Assembly (NCBI GenBank): GCA_021813585.1
Contig: JAKAJV010000055.1
Location: 1 to 52,505, forward strand
Source of the DNA: Bacteroidota bacterium
GTDB taxonomy: Bacteria; Bacteroidota; Ignavibacteria; Ignavibacteriales; Ignavibacteriaceae
Direction: 5' to 3'
Length of the DNA stretch: 52,505 bases
The translations under genes and the position numbers were made by a program. Position 1 is the stretch's first letter. Each line of letters begins with the position of its first letter. The notes under the pieces were generated by a model. The model had not been told where the DNA came from, did no database searches, and saw only the letters and a list, made by a program, of their open reading frames with translations. This document shows positions 27,469 through 37,372 of the stretch, in pieces.

Positions 27469-30458
27469 CGCAGCCCTCTAAAAAAATTATCCAAGATCAT
27501 GCTGAACTCAATGCCGTAAGAAAGCGAGGGATTACGTGTCTCATCAAGATAAGAAGTCCTTGTATTTTGATAATGCCTGATTGCCGGGTCATCCAGGAAA
27601 TTATTCACATAAAAGGAAACCTCGGCACCGGAGAACAGCGACTTGCTGATATTTATACTGAACAGCCATTTGTCAGGCTCTGTCTTAAGTTCTCTGCTGA
27701 ACAGATAATCTAAAATTGCCGACTGGCCGGCGACGTTAAAATCGATAGGCGCTTGAGAAAATGTTTGCCTCTTTTCCCAAACAACTTGTTCAGCTCTTAA
27801 AGTAATCCATAAACCTAAATCCGGATGCGTATACTTTAAATAATAATTCAACTGAAGCCTGTCGCTCCAGGTCTCTCCAGCCGGGTAGACCATCCCGATG
27901 GCAGTATCGACGGGAACGCCGGGCACTTTATAATTTGCATACTGGCCTAAGCTTTGGTCGGGAATTGATTTATAATAATATCCGGACGAGGTATTGTTCA
28001 AATGATCATAAGCGCCGACCAATTGTAACTCCATGTTAAGCGGCTTTATCCTTGCAGTCCTTATCGTAAACTCAGCACCCTTGCTTATAGTATTACCGGT
28101 GTTCTCGATTAACGTATAACTATCAACATAATAAACATTAGTTTTATTCCCTGCAGAAGTAGTAGCGAATAAAGGAATGCTCTGCCCTCTGGTTTCGTTC
28201 GATCTGTTCTTATAATAAAAAGAGATTGTTGTGCCTATTAAGCTAGAAATTTTCTGATCGTACGAAAATTCATATTGTACTTCGCGGTATCCCTTTAGCT
28301 CCGGCACCCATACATTATACCTAAAATAAGTGCTCTGCGCTGTAACAGGATTTCTCCAAACAAAAACATCCTCAGGAGGATAAACCAGAGACATAGCAGG
28401 AGATTTGGATGTTGCCCCTGCGCTTATCCTTAATTGATTGTAACCCGATAAGTACACCATCAGGTTTAGCCTTGGATTAAAGAAAGTACCCTGATGCGAT
28501 TGGATAAGATTTCCATCGCCCCATAAACCCGACAAATTAAATTTGTATGGTCTGTACATATCGTACCTGGCGCCGCAAATCAAGCTGAAGTCGTAAAGGA
28601 AATGACCTGTAATTTTATCTTCTGCATAAAGGCTAAGAAGCAGCTGCCCCGGTATGTCATCAAAGGAGTATGATCTTTTTCCTGATAGCGATCCGTAATA
28701 ATTAAATAATGTATCCAGTACTACGCCCTCGCCGGTATTAGCGTCATACCTCGGCTCAACGCCAACCAATATTTTATGAATATAGCTGCCCGTATAAAAA
28801 GCGTTATTCCATTCCAGCCTTCCGCCAATCGTCCATTCAAGGCCTTTAGTCTGAACCTTGCCCATGTATATAGAAACCGTGTCTCCCGAAGGCAGAATTC
28901 GCAGGTCGGACTGAACCAGCTTGGACTTCATGGAGTTTATTCTCTCCATGCTTACATACGCATTGTATTCAAGAAAGGATACATCCCCTACCGGCTTGTA
29001 TGAGCCCCAGGAAGACAGGCCGAGAGTAAAGCCGTGGTTGTAGTTTCGCGTCTGCTGCATATCTCCCGTCGGCTCCTGGTTATCAAGTATGGTCTGGAAA
29101 GAAATCTTGTTGTTCATATTCAAAGCGTTGTTCCAAATATTGCTTGAATAGACCGCCTGACCGGTAATCCTGGTATACTCGTCTCCGGAAACTCTGATGT
29201 CTCTTTCGCTGTATGCTGCATTCAAGTTGTAGCTAAGTCCGCTCTGCCCTACTAAGAAACCTCCGCCGAAGTTTGCTTCTTTGGTATCGGGATTGTTCTT
29301 TATCTTCAGCCTGTTTGGCATGGCTCCTATTTTCGTCTTTACATTTATTACTCCCTCGGTAACATCACCGTATCTTACAGACGGGAGACCGGTGATGACT
29401 TCAATAGATTCGATATTATCGGCGGGGATGGTTCTTAAATCTATGCCCGCTCCAATATTATTCATTCCGAAGACCGAGCCCTGAAGCGCTTCGAACTGTA
29501 AGTTTGCATTGTTGGATAGCGGGCTTCCGTCTACAATTACAAGTGTACCGAAGGCCGACAGGTTATCGCTCTCATCTCCGCGTACAGTAATTTGAGTAGT
29601 TTTGCCGAGGCCCGGATTATCGGTCTTTTGAACTCCCGGCACAAGATCCAGCACATCTTTAATGCTTGATGCCTGGTAATGTTCTATCTCGCCGCTGGTA
29701 ATTTCGGTTTTTGTTCTTACGTCCCGCGGTAATAAATCTTTTGTTCCTATAACCTCTATGCCGCCTATTTGAAATGCCGATAGCTTAAGCGAGATGTTTA
29801 AATTTATTACCTGTCCTTCCTTGATATAAATCTTTTGAGAATATTTTTCATAGCCGATAAACGAAGCCTCAATGTTGTAGCCGCCGGGGCGGATGTTGGT
29901 TATTGAATAATAACCATGTACGTCGGATGCGCAGCCGATGTGCAGTTCCTTAATAATTACATTGGCACCTATTAAATTTTCTCCGTTTGTATCTTTTACG
30001 TACCCGTGTACTTTGCCCGTCTTCTCATCTATCTTTTTTTGTTTAGCAAGCGCTATATGCCCGTACGAAAACTCCAGAAAGCTTATCCCGTATGGTGATA
30101 AAAGCTCTTTCAGCACCTGGTACAGCTTCTGATTTTGAACATCAACATTTACGCTTTCAACATTTAATAATTTGTCGTCGTAAATAAAAATTATCCCGGT
30201 CGATTTCGATATCGATTTGATAATGTCAATCAAGTTTTTGTCGGTTTTGCTTATTGTAACCGGAGTGTTTAATGAAGTAAAATATGCAAGCACCGAATTG
30301 CCGGCGGAAATGTCGCTGCCGATATAGCTGTTTTCATCGTCCAGCTTTTCTCCTGTTACGGCATCTACTTCTTCTTCCTGTGGAAAATTAACTTTAGTAT
30401 TTAGAACAAACAGAAGAGAGAGAAAAAATATAAAAGTATTTTTAAATGACTTATACAT
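27465..30458 (-). CDS. TonB-dependent transducer-type receptor with STN domain
   Basis: This 997-aa receptor has a signal peptide (~1-27). An STN (secretin/TonB N-terminal) signalling domain covers ~60-130 (IIKSISKSTGIIFIYDDKLL). A carboxypeptidase-regulatory-like domain follows at ~150-235 (VHGYVKDTNGENLIGANVII). The plug carries SSIKDVLDLVPGVQK and IEVITGLPSVRYGDVTEG, and the remainder is barrel. In Fec-type systems the STN domain contacts the periplasmic part of FecR, and here a FecR gene and an ECF sigma gene lie immediately upstream. Substrate binding should therefore induce the locus. The body aligns with the receptor at 6979 throughout (for example GIDLRTIPADNIESIEVI), marking the two as paralogues. 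Confidence 0.9.
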   Translation of the reverse strand: MYKSFKNTFIFFLSLLFVLNTKVNFPQEEEVDAVTGEKLDDENSYIGSDISAGNSVLAYFTSLNTPVTISKTDKNLIDIIKSISKSTGIIFIYDDKLLNVESVNVDVQNQKLYQVLKELLSPYGISFLEFSYGHIALAKQKKIDEKTGKVHGYVKDTNGENLIGANVIIKELHIGCASDVHGYYSITNIRPGGYNIEASFIGYEKYSQKIYIKEGQVINLNISLKLSAFQIGGIEVIGTKDLLPRDVRTKTEITSGEIEHYQASSIKDVLDLVPGVQKTDNPGLGKTTQITVRGDESDNLSAFGTLVIVDGSPLSNNANLQFEALQGSVFGMNNIGAGIDLRTIPADNIESIEVITGLPSVRYGDVTEGVINVKTKIGAMPNRLKIKNNPDTKEANFGGGFLVGQSGLSYNLNAAYSERDIRVSGDEYTRITGQAVYSSNIWNNALNMNNKISFQTILDNQEPTGDMQQTRNYNHGFTLGLSSWGSYKPVGDVSFLEYNAYVSMERINSMKSKLVQSDLRILPSGDTVSIYMGKVQTKGLEWTIGGRLEWNNAFYTGSYIHKILVGVEPRYDANTGEGVVLDTLFNYYGSLSGKRSYSFDDIPGQLLLSLYAEDKITGHFLYDFSLICGARYDMYRPYKFNLSGLWGDGNLIQSHQGTFFNPRLNLMVYLSGYNQLRISAGATSKSPAMSLVYPPEDVFVWRNPVTAQSTYFRYNVWVPELKGYREVQYEFSYDQKISSLIGTTISFYYKNRSNETRGQSIPLFATTSAGNKTNVYYVDSYTLIENTGNTISKGAEFTIRTARIKPLNMELQLVGAYDHLNNTSSGYYYKSIPDQSLGQYANYKVPGVPVDTAIGMVYPAGETWSDRLQLNYYLKYTHPDLGLWITLRAEQVVWEKRQTFSQAPIDFNVAGQSAILDYLFSRELKTEPDKWLFSINISKSLFSGAEVSFYVNNFLDDPAIRHYQNTRTSYLDETRNPSLSYGIEFSMILDNFFRGLR

Positions 30459-30498
30459 CCCTCAATTTCCCGATTAAAATTATGTACCGGGCACAGTT

Positions 30499-31578
30499 TT
30501 ATTTAACTATTACTTTTCTTCCGGTATGAATTATTTTTACATCCAGGGTAAGACTTATAATAGATAATACATTGTCGAGCGATTCGGTTTCGAAAATTCC
30601 GGATATTGTTTTCTTCCTAGCCGAATCTGATTCTATTTCTACATTAACGTCATAATAGCGTTCAATTTCATTCATCGCTTCATCTAGCGGAGTCTTTGAG
30701 AAGAACAGTTTATTGCTCCTCCATGCAAGGTAATTATTTAAGTTAACATTAGCATTCTTTATATAACTGCCTGCGGAGTTAAATGAAGCCATTTCTCCTT
30801 TAGTAAGATTAACAACCTTTTCCGACTTGATATCGGCTGCTCTTACGGAGCCCTTTGCTACAACTATACTTACTTTGTTATTCCTGTTACGAATATTGAA
30901 TTGCGTACCCGTTACTGTGGTTATGGTACTGCCGGATATTACCTTGAAGGGTTTGCTGGTATCGTGCTTTACCGAGAAGTATGCCTCGCCGGTTAGCTCA
31001 ACAATCCTTTCCTTTCCTCTAAATGTGTACGGATAGCTCAGCTTGCTGTCTGAGTTCAGATAAACTGTCGTACCATCGGAGAGCAGCAAAGTAATTTTTT
31101 CTCCTTTTTTGGTTACAAGCTCGCTATTCTTCGGCACCTGATCTTTAACTGCAACAATTTGCGAACTTGAATTATTTGCGAGGTACCGGCTGTAAAACAA
31201 ATATATGCCGAATGAAATAATCAGAATTGCTGCGGCCTTATATATCCAACGCCAGTTTATTTCTTTTTTATGATCGGCGGACTTTACGGCAGGCCTTTCT
31301 TTTACGGATAAGCTGTTAATATCGAATTCATTTTTAGAGTTTTCAGTTCCGGCAGCTTGCTTCAAAGAAATTCTATTCGAGATATAATTCCATTGCTTAT
31401 CGGGATTAGGATTTGCCGGCTTTTTAGAACTGCCGATTTTATCCCATAGCAATACCAGGCTGCCAAACTCTTCTTTGTTTGCATCGGATTCTTCGAGCCA
31501 CCTGTCGAGTAATTCTTTCTCTTCCGGGGTAAGCTCGTCTTTTATATATCTTATAATAAACTGGGGTTCAATTACCAC
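30499..31578 (-). CDS. FecR-family anti-sigma factor
   Basis: This 359-aa protein has a GTG start. The cytoplasmic N-terminal domain (residues 1-~105) should bind the sigma factor. One membrane helix follows (WIYKAAAILIISFGIYLFY, ~110-130), then a periplasmic FecR domain (ELVTKKGEKITLLLSDGTTVYLNSDS onward, TVTGTQFNIR). The C-terminal ~70 residues are a DUF4974 domain (FFSKTPLDEAMNEIERYYDV ... TISGIF), which in Bacteroidota receives the STN domain. It lies 85 bp after the sigma gene and 40 bp before the transducer receptor. Confidence 0.9.
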   Translation of the reverse strand: MVIEPQFIIRYIKDELTPEEKELLDRWLEESDANKEEFGSLVLLWDKIGSSKKPANPNPDKQWNYISNRISLKQAAGTENSKNEFDINSLSVKERPAVKSADHKKEINWRWIYKAAAILIISFGIYLFYSRYLANNSSSQIVAVKDQVPKNSELVTKKGEKITLLLSDGTTVYLNSDSKLSYPYTFRGKERIVELTGEAYFSVKHDTSKPFKVISGSTITTVTGTQFNIRNRNNKVSIVVAKGSVRAADIKSEKVVNLTKGEMASFNSAGSYIKNANVNLNNYLAWRSNKLFFSKTPLDEAMNEIERYYDVNVEIESDSARKKTISGIFETESLDNVLSIISLTLDVKIIHTGRKVIVK

Positions 31579-31663
31579 GATTTATTTCTTCTGAATAATA
31601 AAAAAATATTTTCACTATACTTAATACACAAGAAAGACGGGAAAGTACTATCCGGGAGTAAAA

Positions 31664-32215
31664 TTAATTTAGGTGCGATGCTAATTTTTTTCTGAGAATG
31701 GACAGTGCTTTGTTCATTTGGTTCTTCACTGTCTGCAGCGATATTTCCAGTCCCGCTGCAATCTCGGAATAATCAAATCCTTCGAACCGGCTCAATATAA
31801 AAACGAGACGGCATCTTTCCGGCAGCGTATTTATAGCCTTCTGATATTCATCATTTAAGAAAACCGAATCGAAATTTATCATTCTGTCTTTGCTTATTAT
31901 GTTTATAATGGTTTCATTTTCGTCTATTAAATCCACAGGCGGCTTGCGCGATACGAAATTAATAGCCAGGTTTTTTGCAATTCTAAAAAGGTAGGACTTA
32001 GGCGAAAGCGAGAGGTCAAGGTTATCGATGTTCTCCCAGAACTTAATAAAGGTATCCTGTGTTAAATCTTCTGCAGCGGAAATATCGGAGGTGAACCTGT
32101 ACAAGAAATGGAATACGCTAGGCTGCAGCAGGTAAAAGAATTCTTTAAACGCGGTTTCATCTTTTTCCTTAATTCTTCTTAAAAGACATAGTATTTTACC
32201 GTCTTTCTCTTCCAA
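31664..32215 (-). CDS. ECF RNA polymerase sigma factor (FecI/RpoE type)
   Basis: This 183-aa protein starts at a TTG codon. Region 2 is visible at ~25-95 (YRFTSDISAAEDLTQDTFIKFW, SPKSYLFRIAKNLAINF) and region 4 at ~125-180 (LPERCRLVFILSRFEGFDYSEIAAGLEISLQTVKNQM), the latter a helix-turn-helix for the -35 element. Region 3 is absent, as in ECF sigmas. With the FecR gene and transducer receptor downstream it forms a complete Fec-type trans-envelope switch, likely autoregulated. It is the most upstream minus-strand gene of the uptake locus; a 330-bp gap separates it from the TANFOR-like operon. Confidence 0.92.
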   Translation of the reverse strand: MEEKDGKILCLLRRIKEKDETAFKEFFYLLQPSVFHFLYRFTSDISAAEDLTQDTFIKFWENIDNLDLSLSPKSYLFRIAKNLAINFVSRKPPVDLIDENETIINIISKDRMINFDSVFLNDEYQKAINTLPERCRLVFILSRFEGFDYSEIAAGLEISLQTVKNQMNKALSILRKKLASHLN

Positions 32216-32543
32216 TTGCCCCGCTTACCTTTTAATGTTATCGCCTTTTTGTTAAGATAAATAAAAAGTGGGAAAGAATTGCATTTTTATTCATCATGTA
32301 CAATTGAATTTTATTTTCACAAATAATATACCATAGGGCACTAAAGCCAAGTTTAAGTTCAAGTTCAAGTTCAAGGAAAAACAAATGGAATATCTTGACA
32401 TAAAAAACAAAGATTTAAGCGGCAATACGATAGCTTACTTGAAAAATTTCCGGAAATAGTAAACAGACCCCTTCATTTATTTATTAAAGTTGAAAAAATT
32501 AATACGGATAAAAAGCCATATAAGAGAATGGATAGGAAAAATT
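32216..32543. other. Intergenic gap with sigma-gene promoter region and repeat copy B
   Basis: This 328-bp gap separates the TTG start of the sigma gene from the stop of the outer-membrane barrel gene. The part next to 32215 must hold the sigma gene's promoter, but I find no convincing -7 box. The dispersed element copy B occupies 32334-32431. A plus-strand mini-frame (32385-32459, ATG to TAG, 24 residues) overlaps it, and a second frame without a start codon runs from 32399 to 32554. Neither resembles a known protein. Confidence 0.5.
32334..32431 (+). repeat. Dispersed ~95-bp element, copy B
   Basis: The element shows a ggc-actaaa-gcc hairpin (32337-32348), four aagttY hexamers, ggaaaaacaaa, atatcttgaca and a tail ending ggcaatacgat. 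Block order and most bases match copy A at 4119-4210 on the other strand. The 5' hairpin differs in sequence but can still pair in each copy. Here it is not directly upstream of an identifiable plus-strand gene. Confidence 0.7.
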
Positions 32544-35189
32544 TTACCAATTAACATTTAATACCAGATTAAATGTAAGCTCGTTATAGTTGGCAGTATT
32601 ATCGGCATAATTCTTAAATGTACTGGTTTCAATTCTCATATTGAAGTTGAAATTTCTTAAGAATGTATATGAAGTACTAAGATACACGCTGGTTTTCCTG
32701 TCCAACAACCTTTCCGACTCGATATTAATCCCTAAAGTATTTGATAAATTTTCCAGGTAATCCGCATTAACGCTGAAATCAAAATTGTTGATTGTGCTTT
32801 TAGCGCTGCTCTGTTTAGCCTGTAACGGGGAACCTGCATTTACCGATAGCGGAGACGGGAATGTTGTTTTTATCAATCCCCATGTACATGCAAACGAAAG
32901 CGGATTATTGAAGCTTACCGCTTCTGTCGCCGAAATTGCATTGGTGCTGTAATCCGAAAGTCCGTTTAAAGTCTTTGCTTCATTACCTGAGTAAGATATG
33001 TTCGTGGAAAAGTTAAACTGGTCAATCATAAATACGTAGCCTGTAACTACGGAAATCATTGTTGTTTTGTTATCAACTTTTTGCAGAGGATTAGCGTCGT
33101 CGTTTTTTTGCATAAAAGGCGAATATGAAAGCTGAATAAAAGGAAGGCTGGGAAAGTTAAGCCCCATATTTACTCCGAATGATGTAACAGTGGTAGTAGA
33201 GCTTTTCCAGGTAATTAGGTTGTCGTGCAAAGTCTTAAAAAACGCACCCACGGAAATTCTTTTGGATAAAAAAGCCTGGTCTAATTTTGCTTCATAAGCC
33301 AATTGATCGCTTCGAAGATTTGGTGCGCCGAGCGAAGTATATCCAGGCCCAACCATTTTAATACCGAAAGATATTTTTGTTGCGGAGGCCGTGTTGTTGA
33401 AGGATACCTTTCCCGCGTACGAATAGTCAAAAGACGTGCTGATCTTAGGAGTAATCATCCGCTTTACGAATCCCGGTACGGCGTCAATCTCAAGTCCGGC
33501 ATCGCGCGTGTCGCGGGTAAGCACAGAGGCGTTCCCTTCGCCTTCAATATTTAGATGACTGTCGAACATGGAAATTTTTGTTTCAGCTCCGAATATATAA
33601 TTTGCATGAGGCGTAAGCGTTAGGTTATCCGGCGAGACGGTTATTGAGTTTTCGTTATCCTTTGCATAAACGCCGGTAAGAAAGAAATGAGTTCCTTCTT
33701 TTTTGCCTATACCGATTCTGCCTGCAAACAAGCTTCTCTGATAAGCCGTATTATCTATGCCACGCTTATTGCCCGAGGCTGCGAACGCTAAGTAAAATAT
33801 ACCAGGATTTATTTCCAGATTTATTCCGGTTACAGGAACTCCGCTTAAAGTATACTCCGAATATGAAGGATAATTGGTACCAATTCCGAATGCATCTATT
33901 CCTAACAGCATTTTTTCCATCCCGGAAACTGTTTCATTCACCTTCTTCTCAAGTCGTGTCTTAATTTGCTCTTTATATGAGTTTATATCAAAATTAAATG
34001 AAAAACTGTTTATACTTTGCCTGTCTGACTTTTGCTGGGTTGAAAAGAGAAAACCAGCAGTAAACGGGAGTCCGTATATTGTAATTGAAGGGCTGAGCTC
34101 TGCAGTGAAGGTGTTTTTCGGAATTTCAGAGAAAGGAAGGCTTTTATATCCGGCGTCAAAGCTTAATTTAGCCTTCCCGGAAAATAAGAACGGCTGCGGT
34201 GCGTCGTTATTTTCGTTCTCGTAAATCCATTTAAGAATTTGAGATTCGTTGGCGGATGCAACAAGCATGCTTTGTGCAGACGAAAAATTATTGATTCGAC
34301 TGTGCACATTTGCCTCTCCGGCTTTTCCTATTGATATATACCGCTTTGATTTATCGACGAAGTCAAATTCCCATACTTCGCTTTCGGATATCAACACATT
34401 ATTCAGGTAGGCATCCACTTGCCATGCATACCGGCTGTTTCTACCGAAATTTCTTCCTTCAACAGAATATAAAAATATGTTTGAGTAAATATTTTGTTTT
34501 GTATAGAAAGCCGGGTTGGCGTTAATAGCATCGTATGCCGATTGATTTCCCAAGATCTCAGTAATCTTAATAGAATATGTAACTTTATTTCCTTGCGGCA
34601 CCGGCGAAGGCGCCAGCCAGGTGAAAGTTACAAAAGAACCCGTTATTAATTTAGCGTCTCCTAGGCTGTCAATATCATCATTTAAATTCATACTAGACAT
34701 AAATCTTGCATTATTTTCCGGCTGAAGAAGCGCAACCTCTGATAGATTAAATACCTGCGTTTCCATACATTGCCCGCCGATCTGCATGCCTGTTTCCGCA
34801 TTTATTACATTAACACATATTTCGTAGTCGCCGGTCGGTACCGTACCCATGTTTTTAACTACGTCAGTATACATGCTGTTTGCTGCTTCAATTTGCATAG
34901 GGACTAGCTCATAGTTATTTACTACTTTTACACCCGGGTTTAAGTTAAATACTGCCGAGGTTGCATTCACTATTTCCCCCTGATGAGATTCCGCTGCGGT
35001 TCCGGTTAGATATACCTTATAAGCCACACTTGTAGGATTTATTAATGTTACCTTCCACATATTCTCAATTTTAAATTGATACGGAAGCGGCTGTTTAAGG
35101 ATGACGGTAATTTGAGCCTTAATATCTATAGCTATTATGAACAGAAAGATTATAACCGTCAGAAGAAAATTGGTATTGGTTCTTTTCAT
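32544..35189 (-). CDS. Outer-membrane beta-barrel with TANFOR-like N-terminal module
   Basis: This 881-aa protein starts at ATG 35189, nine bases after aaagg; a TTG two codons upstream is less likely. Signal peptide ~1-25. Residues ~26-280 repeat the N-terminal module of the 1601-aa protein: ILKQPLPYQFKIENMWKVTLINP, then GDYEICVNVINAETG, then FTWLAPSPVPQGNKVTYSIKI, EILGNQSAYDAINANPAFY and RYAWQVDA. The remaining ~600 residues are alternating amphipathic strands ending NLVLNVNW, with the terminal aromatic of an outer-membrane barrel. It begins 9 bp after the FnIII gene stop. It may anchor the apparatus in the outer membrane, with the shared module as the assembly or recognition domain; this role is inference. 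Confidence 0.72.
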   Translation of the reverse strand: MKRTNTNFLLTVIIFLFIIAIDIKAQITVILKQPLPYQFKIENMWKVTLINPTSVAYKVYLTGTAAESHQGEIVNATSAVFNLNPGVKVVNNYELVPMQIEAANSMYTDVVKNMGTVPTGDYEICVNVINAETGMQIGGQCMETQVFNLSEVALLQPENNARFMSSMNLNDDIDSLGDAKLITGSFVTFTWLAPSPVPQGNKVTYSIKITEILGNQSAYDAINANPAFYTKQNIYSNIFLYSVEGRNFGRNSRYAWQVDAYLNNVLISESEVWEFDFVDKSKRYISIGKAGEANVHSRINNFSSAQSMLVASANESQILKWIYENENNDAPQPFLFSGKAKLSFDAGYKSLPFSEIPKNTFTAELSPSITIYGLPFTAGFLFSTQQKSDRQSINSFSFNFDINSYKEQIKTRLEKKVNETVSGMEKMLLGIDAFGIGTNYPSYSEYTLSGVPVTGINLEINPGIFYLAFAASGNKRGIDNTAYQRSLFAGRIGIGKKEGTHFFLTGVYAKDNENSITVSPDNLTLTPHANYIFGAETKISMFDSHLNIEGEGNASVLTRDTRDAGLEIDAVPGFVKRMITPKISTSFDYSYAGKVSFNNTASATKISFGIKMVGPGYTSLGAPNLRSDQLAYEAKLDQAFLSKRISVGAFFKTLHDNLITWKSSTTTVTSFGVNMGLNFPSLPFIQLSYSPFMQKNDDANPLQKVDNKTTMISVVTGYVFMIDQFNFSTNISYSGNEAKTLNGLSDYSTNAISATEAVSFNNPLSFACTWGLIKTTFPSPLSVNAGSPLQAKQSSAKSTINNFDFSVNADYLENLSNTLGINIESERLLDRKTSVYLSTSYTFLRNFNFNMRIETSTFKNYADNTANYNELTFNLVLNVNW

Positions 35190-35198
35190 ACACAACCT

Positions 35199-37337
35199 TT
35201 ATTTTTTAATTTCCTTTCCAACCACAGCGCTTAGACGAGATTGTCCGCCGTCCTTAGTAACGGCTTTAACAGCATAGAAGTTTTCTTTACCCGTATTTTT
35301 GTCGGTATACTTTTTTTCTTCTGTAAGCCCGTACTGAACTAATGAGCCTTTATCGTCTTTTTTATAAATGACGAAAATCGTCTTATACTCCGAAGACGGA
35401 TAGTCCCAGCTGAGAATAATATTTTTCTCTTCAGCCTCTGCGGATAAATTTTCAACTGCCGGTCTCACTCCGGTATCGTAAGGCTTTCCGTAAACCGGCG
35501 ATGCGTATTTGGAATACAATCCGCCCGCATCCCTGGCTCTCATCGAATAATAATAAGTAATTCCGGTTGTAACGCTGCTGTCCGTAAATTCACTTAATAT
35601 CGAATTGAGCCTGGCGATGATTTTCCATGTGGAATCCGGACTGGTTCTTCTGTAAATGATATGTTCTTTAACGTCTTCGCTGCTGCTAGGTGCAAAGTAC
35701 AATCTTACGTACTTTTCGCTTACAAAAACATTTGTAAATACCGGTACAACGGGCGCGATGGTATCTGGCCGTGCTATTTTTATTACGTCCGAAAACTCCG
35801 ATTGATTGAAATTAAAATCGAGAGCCTTGACTCTGTAATAAATGTAAGGCGTAAGCGAGTTAAGTGTTACCGTATCTTTAAACACAGTTTGAATATATCC
35901 GTTCGACGAATCGTCGTTAACAAAGCCTTCATAAATCACGGAGAACTCATGTTCCGGGCTGTTCGCCTTAAACAGCCTGTATCCCATTAAATCCTTCTCT
36001 TTGTTTTTTTCAACGGTAATCGTAACTACGCCAAGTGAATCTATCGTTCCCGAAATTATTACCGGTTTAACAGGCGGCATAGAATCAATCAAAGCGGCAA
36101 ACACGGGAAATGATGTGCTTCTGTTGCCGGCAGTGTCGACCGCCTGAACAAGATAATAATTCGCCTGACCTCTAATAAAAGTCGTATCGGTAAAGCTCCG
36201 GGTATCTTTCGAAAGCATGCCGCTGTGTAGTACTTTAAATTCACCTTCTGCTTTATTTGAGCGGGCAACATAAAATCCATTTAAATCCGGTGCGGGAGAA
36301 GGATTCATCTTCCAAGTAACCAGCACTTCGTTCGGTTTAACGTTTTGAGGCTGCATAAGGAAAGGCTCCTCTGGTGGCGTTAAATCTCTGGGCATCGCTT
36401 TTACTTCTGCGAACCTGACCTTCTCGCCGAAAAGGGTATAGCCGTAAAACCTGTACGTATACATTTTATAATTGACCAGATTCCTATCGCTGTACCCGCT
36501 TCTTGAGTCGCCGTTGTAATCCGAGCCTTCAAGATTATATATCGGCGCCTTATTTAATTGAGTAAAAACAGCATCGCCGGGGTCGGCGCGTTCTACAATG
36601 TAACCCGAAAGCTCCGCGGGGTTTATCCATGCGAAAGATAATTCCGTGTCTCCCTCATTAACGTAAACCGGATTACCGTATGCTGTCTTTACCGGTTCGG
36701 CGGTTATTCGAAAATCATCGGAAATGATTTTGTAAATTTTTGATTTGCCTGCCGGCCTTACTCTGTAGAGATAAGTTTTTCCGGGCACTGCATTAGTGTC
36801 AGTAAATGCCAGACCCAAAGCTATCGCAGCATCCGGATTTTTTAACGCCGCAAGCACAAAGACCATATAATTATAATCTTCTCTGCTCTTTTGATCTTTT
36901 AATTCTGCAATCCCTTTCTCTAAACTGAAGTTCCCTCCCTTTTCTTTTTCGGAGCTTTGTAAGAAGTCTCTTGCAGTTTCTAAATCGCTTTTTGCCTCAA
37001 CATTTTTTTGTTTATTTATTAAGTCTTCCCATTGGCCGGAGCTGTAGGGATTGACTCTCGCTATTTCGGAATAACTCGAAGTATCAATGCCGCCGCGGGC
37101 AATTGCGGAATCGAAAAGCATTCTTTCGATAATGAATCCGCCTTTAAGCCCTTCTTCCAAAACTGTTTTATTATCGGGGAAAAATCTCAGTTCGATTCCT
37201 TTCCCATCAACATACCTGCCGGCAACATTAATATAGCTTACGGGAATCTTAGCCGTATCGGCATCCTGCGCTCTGCAAATATTCACAAGCAGAATAAAAA
37301 CCCCTAAATAAATAATATATCTTGTTTGCTTTTTCAT
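35199..37337 (-). CDS. Secreted fibronectin type III-like repeat protein
   Basis: This 712-aa protein has a signal peptide (MKKQTRYIIYLGVFILLVNICRAQ). The first ~200 residues resemble no family I know; they contain a charged helical part (KSDLETARDFLQSSEKEKGG). From ~residue 210 to the end come about five fibronectin-III-like domains, recognised by repeats of the type YVNEGDTELSFAWINPAELSG, NEVLVTWKMNPSP..LNGFYVARS and ITYYYSMRARDAGG. It has no T9SS sorting domain and no lipobox, so it is periplasmic or held by a partner. It lies between the giant TANFOR-like protein and the barrel, with gaps of 35 and 9 bp, so the three are cotranscribed. Confidence 0.75.
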   Translation of the reverse strand: MKKQTRYIIYLGVFILLVNICRAQDADTAKIPVSYINVAGRYVDGKGIELRFFPDNKTVLEEGLKGGFIIERMLFDSAIARGGIDTSSYSEIARVNPYSSGQWEDLINKQKNVEAKSDLETARDFLQSSEKEKGGNFSLEKGIAELKDQKSREDYNYMVFVLAALKNPDAAIALGLAFTDTNAVPGKTYLYRVRPAGKSKIYKIISDDFRITAEPVKTAYGNPVYVNEGDTELSFAWINPAELSGYIVERADPGDAVFTQLNKAPIYNLEGSDYNGDSRSGYSDRNLVNYKMYTYRFYGYTLFGEKVRFAEVKAMPRDLTPPEEPFLMQPQNVKPNEVLVTWKMNPSPAPDLNGFYVARSNKAEGEFKVLHSGMLSKDTRSFTDTTFIRGQANYYLVQAVDTAGNRSTSFPVFAALIDSMPPVKPVIISGTIDSLGVVTITVEKNKEKDLMGYRLFKANSPEHEFSVIYEGFVNDDSSNGYIQTVFKDTVTLNSLTPYIYYRVKALDFNFNQSEFSDVIKIARPDTIAPVVPVFTNVFVSEKYVRLYFAPSSSEDVKEHIIYRRTSPDSTWKIIARLNSILSEFTDSSVTTGITYYYSMRARDAGGLYSKYASPVYGKPYDTGVRPAVENLSAEAEEKNIILSWDYPSSEYKTIFVIYKKDDKGSLVQYGLTEEKKYTDKNTGKENFYAVKAVTKDGGQSRLSAVVGKEIKK

Positions 37338-37372
37338 AATTGCTTTTATAAAATTTTTAGAATTAATAATAA

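Noticed and set aside
32385-32459. 24-residue plus-strand mini-gene (MEYLDIKNKDLSGN...)
   Set aside because: The paralogous copy at 4119-4210 has no start and an in-frame stop, so coding conservation is not supported.
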